From: a virus
Length of the DNA: 23,313 bases
Strand: one strand, 5' to 3'
Virus record (IMG/VR): IMGVR_UViG_3300043419_000194
Span: 1-23,313 of that record
Below are positions 19,983 through 23,313 of the stretch, piece after piece; the stretch's first letter is position 1, and each line of letters opens with the position of its first letter. The notes below the pieces were generated by a model. It made no database searches and was not told where the DNA came from. It worked only from the letters and a program-made list of their open reading frames with translations. The position numbers were made by a program, and so were the translations under genes.

Positions 19983-21278
19983 ATGGCAGATACCACAACG
20001 AGCAATTTATCGCTTACCAAACCAGAGGTCGGTGCGTCAACCGATTCGTGGGGTGGCAAACTAAACACCAACCTTGATACGCTTGACGGTATCTTCAAGG
20101 CTGATGGCACAGGCACATCTGTTGGTCTTAATGTTGGCTCTGGTAAGAAGCTGATTACTACCGATGATGCAACCATTGCTGGTTTACGAGTCGGCAAAGG
20201 CGCTGGCTCAGTAGCTACAAACACCGCTGTTGGTGCTAGTGCTTTGGCGGGAAATAGTACTGGAGCAACAAATACTGCAATTGGTTATCAAGCTGGTTTG
20301 GTAAGCACGGTTTCAAACCAAACTTTTATTGGATACGCAGCAGGTGTTGCAACTACAACGGGGGCTGCAAATACTGCGTTGGGTTCTATTGCTTTATACA
20401 CAAACACAACTGGCGCAAACAATGTGGCGCTAGGCGCTGCTGCTCTTTACTCCAACACCACAGGACCACAAAACACGGCTGTTGGTTATCAGGCTCTTTA
20501 CTCCAACACCACAACACAAGACAGCACTGCAGTTGGTTTTCAGGCGGGTTATTCAAACACCAGTCGAAGTAACGCATTTATAGGAGCATTTGCTGGATAC
20601 TCTGCAACTTCTGGTGGGTTCAATACTTTTGTTGGGTGTAGCTCTGGGGATTTGATAACTACGGGAGCAAAAAACACCATCCTTGGCCGCTACAACGGCA
20701 ACCAAGGCAGCTTAGACATTCGCACATCAAGCAACCGCATCGTGCTGTCTGATGGGGATGGGAATCCTACTTGGTCTTGGGATGGTAGTGGAGCATGGTC
20801 TGTTCGTGGTACTTCATCAACAGATACTGGTGCAATTCGCTTTAGAAATAGCTCGTTTACTAAGTATTGGGATATTGCAACTAACGATGGTACTTTCTTT
20901 ATTGCTGATTCTGATTTTTCTCACTACGCTTATCTCTTACAAAACATGACTTCTTGGGGCTTTGGCTCTGATAGACGCATGAAGAAAGACATTGTTGATC
21001 TTGACTATGGTCTTAATGCTGTAATGGCAATGAAGCCAAAGCGTTATACATTTATCGCATCTGGGAAAGAGGATATTGGTTTTATTGCTCAAGAGCTAAA
21101 AGAGATTGTCCCAGAAGCTGTGTCTGGTGAGGAAATTGAATACTTAGATACAGACACACCACAAGAACGAGCATCTAAGTCTTTGGGTATTGGGAAAGAA
21201 CTTTTGATTCCTGTTTTGGTTAAAGCCATCCAAGAACTCAAAGCAGAATTTGACGCATACAAGGAAGCACACCCATGA
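19983..21278 (+). CDS. Tail fibre with C-terminal S74 intramolecular chaperone
   Basis: A 431-aa protein. The N-terminus ([20 protein letters not shown]) resembles a virion-attachment domain. Residues about 80-235 are YadA-like beta-roll repeats (NTAVGxxAL, SNTTG), three of them with an exact 17-residue period (134-184). The C-terminus (329-431) is an S74/endosialidase chaperone: [20 protein letters not shown] with the Ser329-Lys334 pair, then [17 protein letters not shown]74 domains drive trimer folding and then cut themselves off before the Ser. The mature fibre would be about 328 residues and bind the host surface. GAGG precedes the ATG. Confidence 0.88.
   Translation: MADTTTSNLSLTKPEVGASTDSWGGKLNTNLDTLDGIFKADGTGTSVGLNVGSGKKLITTDDATIAGLRVGKGAGSVATNTAVGASALAGNSTGATNTAIGYQAGLVSTVSNQTFIGYAAGVATTTGAANTALGSIALYTNTTGANNVALGAAALYSNTTGPQNTAVGYQALYSNTTTQDSTAVGFQAGYSNTSRSNAFIGAFAGYSATSGGFNTFVGCSSGDLITTGAKNTILGRYNGNQGSLDIRTSSNRIVLSDGDGNPTWSWDGSGAWSVRGTSSTDTGAIRFRNSSFTKYWDIATNDGTFFIADSDFSHYAYLLQNMTSWGFGSDRRMKKDIVDLDYGLNAVMAMKPKRYTFIASGKEDIGFIAQELKEIVPEAVSGEEIEYLDTDTPQERASKSLGIGKELLIPVLVKAIQELKAEFDAYKEAHP
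20383..20535 (+). repeat. 51-bp tandem repeats inside the S74 fibre gene
   Basis: A perfect 21-bp direct repeat lies at 20442-20462 and 20493-20513, 51 bp apart, inside three 17-codon units (residues 134-184 of the fibre). Such DNA identity lets units be gained or lost by recombination or slippage, changing fibre length. Confidence 0.65.
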
Positions 21279-21487
21279 TTGAACTAACAGCCGAAGAACA
21301 AATAGCCAAGCACTACGCTGCTTGCATGGATAGCGTGAACCTCATCAACGGTGAAAAACCAGAGCGCACGACCGACGAGGAATGGGCCGACACTGTTGAG
21401 CGCAACAAAGAACACCTGCGTATCATGCTGGCTAAAGACTTTTGGACTAATGAAGACCTTAGTGCAATTCAAGCTGCGAGTGTGTAA
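21275..21487 (+). CDS. Small protein following the tail fibre (70 aa)
   Basis: The product [22 protein letters not shown]... is helical and acidic. Its ATG overlaps the fibre TGA (ATGA), and its TAA is shared with the next ATG (TAATG). Its place directly after a fibre gene suggests a fibre-assembly or tip factor, but no assembly-chaperone family is recognised. A role shared with the downstream membrane genes is also possible. Confidence 0.65.
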   Translation: MIELTAEEQIAKHYAACMDSVNLINGEKPERTTDEEWADTVERNKEHLRIMLAKDFWTNEDLSAIQAASV

Positions 21488-21666
21488 TGGCAACTATTGA
21501 CGCAACAGACGCTCGTCTGTCTACGCATGAAGAAGTTTGTGCGATGAGATACGAGCAGATCAATGCAAGACTCAAGCGCCTTGAAGGAATCATCATCAAG
21601 GCATTTGGTGTCTTGACTATCAGCATGGCTGGTGTCATTTGGTCAACCATAACGCACTTGAAGTGA
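21487..21666 (+). CDS. Small holin-like/XhlA-like membrane protein (59 aa)
   Basis: [20 protein letters not shown]... with a helical, charged N-terminal half (RYEQINARLKRLEG) followed by one hydrophobic helix (about residues 34-56, IIIKAFGVLTISMAGVIW) and a short tail. This 'amphipathic helix plus single C-terminal transmembrane segment' is the design of XhlA-type haemolysin/holin-helper proteins. The ATG shares one base with the upstream TAA. First of a run of membrane proteins, so a lysis role is likely. Confidence 0.6.
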   Translation: MATIDATDARLSTHEEVCAMRYEQINARLKRLEGIIIKAFGVLTISMAGVIWSTITHLK

Positions 21667-21674
21667 GGTGACCC

Positions 21675-22490
21675 ATTGACCCTATCTCTGCAATGCTTAT
21701 GCTGTCAAGCGCAATCAAGGGCATACGCTCTTGTTGCGAAATGTTGTCAGAAGGCAAGGCAGAGATACAGCGCATTAAGAAAGGCGTTGAGGACGCTAAA
21801 GCAATCGCTAAAGATGTTTCTGGATTCTTTGGATGGCTTGCCAGCATACTTCGAGGCTCAGAGCCAGCTAAAAGAATACCTGAAGCAGCACCAGAAGCAA
21901 AACCAACAAAGCCAAAGAAGGATGACTATGTTGACCACATTCCAACAGAAGATGAAGTCGTTGACCAGTTCATTCGTCATGTCGGTAACTACTTTAAGGC
22001 ACAGGCTTATCTCGTTGCTTACAAAGAAGAGCTAGAGCAAAAAGTGTTTAGCGCATCGTACAAGGATAACAACGAAGGTGCGCTGGAACTTATCTCTATT
22101 GAGACGAAGCTAACGAAATGCGGGTCTGAGATGCGGTGGCTAATGAACGAAGCGCCACCACAACTAGGACCGCTGTACAGTCGTTATAAAGCGATGTACG
22201 AGAAGATTTTGATTGAGCAGCGTAAGACTAGGGAGAGGGACAGAAAGAACGAGAAGCAAAGAAGGATTGACCAGATCAGGACTGAGAACGACAGAACTGA
22301 TCGCTGCGTACCGCATTGGGTTACCCTTGGGCTTGTTATCATTTTCTGGTTGTGTATATGGCAAATATCTCAAACTATGACGCAAAGGTCTACTTTTGGG
22401 GCATGGTCTTATTCGCAACCGTCAGCTTCATTGCCTTACCAATTACTGCCTTTATCTATTTTGACAACAGAGTTCTCAAGAGTGAGATAG
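21675..22490 (+). CDS. Phage protein with IDPISA N-terminus, coiled coil and transmembrane helix; probable ATT start
   Basis: The first in-frame ATG is at 21693, but it has no ribosome binding site. An ATT at 21675, preceded by GAGGTGA with a 4-base gap, would give (M)DPISAMLMLSSAIKG, and 'DPISA...SAxxxIKKG' is how proteins of this phage family usually begin. From ATT the protein has 271 aa. A central helical region, a very charged helix (about 175-210, RKTRERDRKNEKQRR) and one membrane helix (215-229, WVTLGLVIIFWLCIW) follow. The last 44 residues lie over the start of the next gene and look out of frame (Ser/Gln/Pro-rich). Probably membrane-linked; lysis-module protein of unknown role. Confidence 0.65.
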   Translation: MDPISAMLMLSSAIKGIRSCCEMLSEGKAEIQRIKKGVEDAKAIAKDVSGFFGWLASILRGSEPAKRIPEAAPEAKPTKPKKDDYVDHIPTEDEVVDQFIRHVGNYFKAQAYLVAYKEELEQKVFSASYKDNNEGALELISIETKLTKCGSEMRWLMNEAPPQLGPLYSRYKAMYEKILIEQRKTRERDRKNEKQRRIDQIRTENDRTDRCVPHWVTLGLVIIFWLCIWQISQTMTQRSTFGAWSYSQPSASLPYQLLPLSILTTEFSRVR

Positions 22491-22555
22491 CGGCAGAGAT
22501 AAGAGAACTGAAAAAGCTAAAGCGTGAACTGAAATCAACAGAGAAGGAAGAGTAA
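22358..22555 (+). CDS. Small membrane protein with coiled-coil tail (65 aa)
   Basis: MANISNYDAKVYFWGMVLFA... has one transmembrane helix (11-35) and then a charged heptad region (SEIAAEIRELKKLKRELKS). I chose the ATG at 22358; a TTG at 22316 would extend it. It overlaps the previous gene by 133 bases in another frame. The next ATG (22556) follows its TAA directly. Size and design are compatible with a small holin, an antiholin or an inner-membrane spanin-like protein, but no family is certain. Confidence 0.6.
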   Translation: MANISNYDAKVYFWGMVLFATVSFIALPITAFIYFDNRVLKSEIAAEIRELKKLKRELKSTEKEE

Positions 22556-23044
22556 ATGGCACTAACCAGAAGCGAGATGGAGATCATTATCAAGAAGCGT
22601 GCTGCTGTCTTGCTCATCATATTGGCTGCATTGGTAGCCATTAACAGCTTTTTCAAGGACAGCAACTCTGGTCGCATCATGAAGGACATCATTGCTGCCA
22701 ACAATCAATGGGCTTGGTATCAAGCCAAGAATGTGCGTGCTGCCATTTACAAGACAACTGCTGACCTAGTGGATGACAAGAAGCTGTCGCAGCACTATCA
22801 CGGTGAAGCGCAGCGCATGAACGCTGACATGGAAGAGATCAAGGCACGCGCTGTGGCTTTGGAAACTGAGCAAAAGCAGTTATCAGCCAAGTCACCTTAT
22901 TACACATATTCAGCAATGCTGATGCAGTTGGGTTTGGTGCTTTCTACCGCAGCGATTCTTGCTGTGTCTATGCCTTTGTTTTATGCTGCCGTGGCTGTTG
23001 GCTCGTCAGGTGTTTTATTGTTTGTAATTGCTTTAGGGGTCTAA
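22556..23044 (+). CDS. Membrane protein of the DUF4337 type
   Basis: A 162-aa protein with an N-terminal membrane helix (16-32, AAVLLIILAALVAIN), a polar middle with NNQWAWYQAKNVRAAIYK, the hallmark segment of DUF4337 proteins, and two C-terminal membrane helices (117-137 and 140-160). The function of DUF4337 proteins is not known; in phages they are seen near lysis genes. The ATG follows the upstream TAA directly. Its neighbours on both sides are membrane-related. Confidence 0.75.
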   Translation: MALTRSEMEIIIKKRAAVLLIILAALVAINSFFKDSNSGRIMKDIIAANNQWAWYQAKNVRAAIYKTTADLVDDKKLSQHYHGEAQRMNADMEEIKARAVALETEQKQLSAKSPYYTYSAMLMQLGLVLSTAAILAVSMPLFYAAVAVGSSGVLLFVIALGV

Positions 23045-23045
23045 T

Positions 23046-23313
23046 ATGCTGCCAGTTGTCATGTCAATCGTTAACGGCTTGATTGCCAACAATATGCCGA
23101 AAGTGGCAGATGCTGTGATTGAGAAGGGTGTGGATTATGTGCAGGAGAAGATGGGCATTACCCTGAAGCCTGAACACGAAGCAACAAAAGAGGATTATGA
23201 GAAGTGGAACGCTGAAGCTGCCAAGCATGAGGAGTTCATGGCAGAGCTGGACGAGAAGTCTAGACAGCGTGCTACTGATATGCAGATGAAGGCGATGGAG
23301 TCTGATGACCCAT
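23046..23313 (+). CDS. Probable 3TM-type (GTA-like) holin, cut by window end
   Basis: The ORF starts MLPVVMSIVNGLIANNMPKV right after the DUF4337 gene and continues open to the last base (89 codons visible). The readable part has ADAVIEKGVDYVQEKMGITL, then a charged helical segment (KHEEFMAELDEKSRQRATDM). I recall this N-terminal pattern in holins of the GTA_holin_3TM family, whose membrane helices follow this charged region. The C-terminal part lies outside the window, so the membrane segments cannot be seen and the call is by resemblance and context. Confidence 0.55.
   Translation, partial: MLPVVMSIVNGLIANNMPKVADAVIEKGVDYVQEKMGITLKPEHEATKEDYEKWNAEAAKHEEFMAELDEKSRQRATDMQMKAMESDDP

Noticed and set aside
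18814-21487. Diversity-generating retroelement acting on the fibre genes
   Set aside because: No reverse transcriptase, template repeat or adenine-biased variable repeat is present in the window.

Overview
The window looks like part of a double-stranded DNA phage genome, probably a short-tailed (podovirus-like) phage of a Gram-negative host. A betaproteobacterial host (Burkholderiales) is my guess from the flavour of the proteins and the roughly balanced base composition. The phage assignment rests on terminase small and large subunits, a P22-type portal, a scaffold, an SU10/DUF5309-type major capsid protein, an adaptor, tail fibres and a membrane-protein (lysis-like) cluster, all in one direction. 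I see no integrase, tRNA, rRNA, insertion sequence or CRISPR array.

Layout. (1) Positions 2-1544: a leftward operon of six small, mostly unknown proteins, four of its five junctions overlapping by a few bases, driven by a near-consensus promoter at 1583-1610. (2) 1545-1787: a divergent control region with the leftward promoter, a structured leader that can fold as antiterminator or terminator, and a perfect 9-bp inverted repeat covering the start codon of a small HTH regulator. (3) 1788-8226: rightward early/replication genes: HTH regulator, RuvC-like resolvase, two small proteins, a RecB/Cas4-like Fe-S nuclease (DUF2800 type), a putative SSB-like protein with an acidic C-tail, small proteins, a large primase-helicase, a cluster of 11-bp direct and inverted repeats (7380-7487), and an unknown 228-aa protein. 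(4) 8284-10533: terminase small and large subunits separated by an unusually rich 321-bp gap with DnaA-box matches, hairpins and C-runs. (5) 10568-18804: head module: small basic proteins, a Cys-rich protein, glycosyltransferase-like and methyltransferase genes, portal, scaffold, major capsid protein and its terminator, a second glycosyltransferase-like gene and the adaptor. (6) 18814-21487: tail-fibre genes, including one built of exact 20-aa and 10-aa repeats and one with a self-cleaving S74 chaperone. (7) 21487-23313: small membrane proteins, probably holin/lysis accessory functions; the last gene runs off the window.

How it fits together. The HTH protein probably controls its own promoter and the early operon. 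Resolvase, nuclease, SSB-like protein and primase-helicase form a replication/recombination set, with the repeat cluster at 7380-7487 and the DnaA boxes at 8692-8790 as two candidate origin or control sites. Terminase, portal, scaffold, capsid and adaptor build the head. Two glycosyltransferase-like genes and a methyltransferase placed among them suggest a glycan- or virion-modifying function. Tail completion and lysis genes other than those listed must lie outside this window.

The points most worth a second look are the attenuator plus operator at 1665-1789, the repeat cluster at 7380-7487, the terS-terL gap, an AT-rich 48-aa gene hidden at 10729-10875, the hairpin-bridged ribosome binding site at 17177-17214, the dual-period fibre gene, and a probable ATT start codon at 21675.
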